From Saprospiraceae bacterium (GTDB lineage: Bacteria; Bacteroidota; Bacteroidia; Chitinophagales; Saprospiraceae): DNA of 6,612 bases. The stretch covers positions 1 through 6,612 of the forward strand of contig JAGQWV010000145.1 in the NCBI GenBank assembly GCA_020437045.1. The letters are read 5' to 3'. Of the stretch, positions 6,139-6,612 are shown one piece after another (position 1 is the stretch's first letter; every line of letters starts with the position of its first letter). The notes below the pieces were generated by a model. That model had not been told where the DNA came from and searched no databases. It saw nothing but the letters and a program-made list of their open reading frames with translations. A program made the translations under genes and the position numbers.

Positions 6139-6612
6139 GAGTATGGTATTTAAGCACTAAAACAAATTTATTCCCGGGTGCATCCCGCTACTGGAATAAT
6201 CGTTATGAATCGGGCGGTAATTCAGGAAGCGGCTCCAGGGGTGAATCACTGCGCCAAAAATGCCGGATAATTAATGCCTTCATTCAAACTCACCAGATCA
6301 AATCGATTCTGGACTCGGGATGTGGCGATGGTGCTGTCGCTGCCTGTTTGAATGTCAATTCGTATTTAGGTGTTGATGTATCATCCTATATCGTCGAAAG
6401 AAACAGCCAGTTGTTTGCAAAAGATTCTAAAAAGAAGTTCCGGGGATTAAATAGCTTTTCTATAGAAAATAATAAGTTTGATCTGGCTTTATCTTTGGAT
6501 GTGATTTTCCATATTGTAAACTTAGAGGACTTAAATAAGCATTTGAAACTATTATTTAATGCTACCGGAAAATGGGTCATCATCTCCTCCACCAATTACG
6601 ACAGTCCGCAAA
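6123..6612 (+). CDS. Class I SAM-dependent methyltransferase, N-terminal part (3' truncated by window edge)
   Basis: The frame starts at ATG 6123, inside the last codons of the preceding glycosyltransferase, and stays open to the right edge; 163 residues are visible. Seen: YWNNRYESGGNSGSGSRGE (23-41), a Y-W-x-x-R-Y-x-x-G-G-x-S-G-x-G-S-x-G signature I know from a group of methyltransferase-fold proteins found near sugar-modifying genes; motif I ILDSGCGDG (62-70) for S-adenosylmethionine; YLGVDVS (81-87), with Asp85 as the likely ribose-binding acid; FDLALSLDVIFHI (117-129); and WVIISSTNY at about 151-159. It is not a duplicate of the methyltransferase at 3177-3929, since it has the extra N-terminal signature and different motifs. 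The substrate is unknown; glycan O-methylation is the contextual guess. The start choice is supported by the 16-base overlap and by the residues directly after Met being in frame with all motifs; another start just downstream cannot be excluded. Confidence 0.85.
   Translation, partial: MFEKLRVWYLSTKTNLFPGASRYWNNRYESGGNSGSGSRGESLRQKCRIINAFIQTHQIKSILDSGCGDGAVAACLNVNSYLGVDVSSYIVERNSQLFAKDSKKKFRGLNSFSIENNKFDLALSLDVIFHIVNLEDLNKHLKLLFNATGKWVIISSTNYDSPQ

Overview
The window is an internal slice of a surface-polysaccharide (capsule, O-antigen or exopolysaccharide) biosynthesis cluster. It is densely coding, with seven genes, and both edges cut through a gene. From left to right: the C-terminal half of a GT4 glycosyltransferase (3-620); a second GT4-like glycosyltransferase (624-1862); a 12-helix Wzx-type flippase (1871-3175); a class I SAM methyltransferase on the opposite strand (3177-3929); an unrecognised multi-pass membrane protein that may be a GT-C enzyme or a Wzy-like polymerase (3970-4962); a complete GT4 glycosyltransferase (4987-6138); and the N-terminal part of a second, unrelated SAM methyltransferase (from 6123, running off the right edge). 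There are no RNA genes, insertion sequences, CRISPR arrays or long repeats, and no stretch over 300 bases lacks a gene. The longest noncoding gap is about 40 bases.

The most likely source is a member of the Bacteroidota, held with modest confidence. None of the six visible start sites has a recognisable Shine-Dalgarno sequence, which is typical of that phylum, and the gene content resembles polysaccharide clusters common there. Base composition is uneven. It is GC-rich in gene 1 (41 of 60 bases at 301-360), AT-rich in the middle (17 of 60 at 3541-3600 and 14 of 60 at 4501-4560), and recovers in gene 6 (34 of 60 at 5881-5940). This is the mosaic composition usually seen in polysaccharide loci assembled by transfer.

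Inferred teamwork: the three cytoplasmic glycosyltransferases add sugars in turn to an undecaprenyl-linked oligosaccharide. The flippase moves the finished unit across the inner membrane. The membrane protein at 3970-4962 either polymerises units or adds a lipid-carried sugar on the outer side. The two methyltransferases may O-methylate sugars or cap chains. No substrate can be read from the sequence. I see no clearly new system. The best leads are the unassigned membrane protein, the AT-rich inverted methyltransferase that interrupts an otherwise co-directional operon, and two gene junctions where the start codon is unusual (both TTG).
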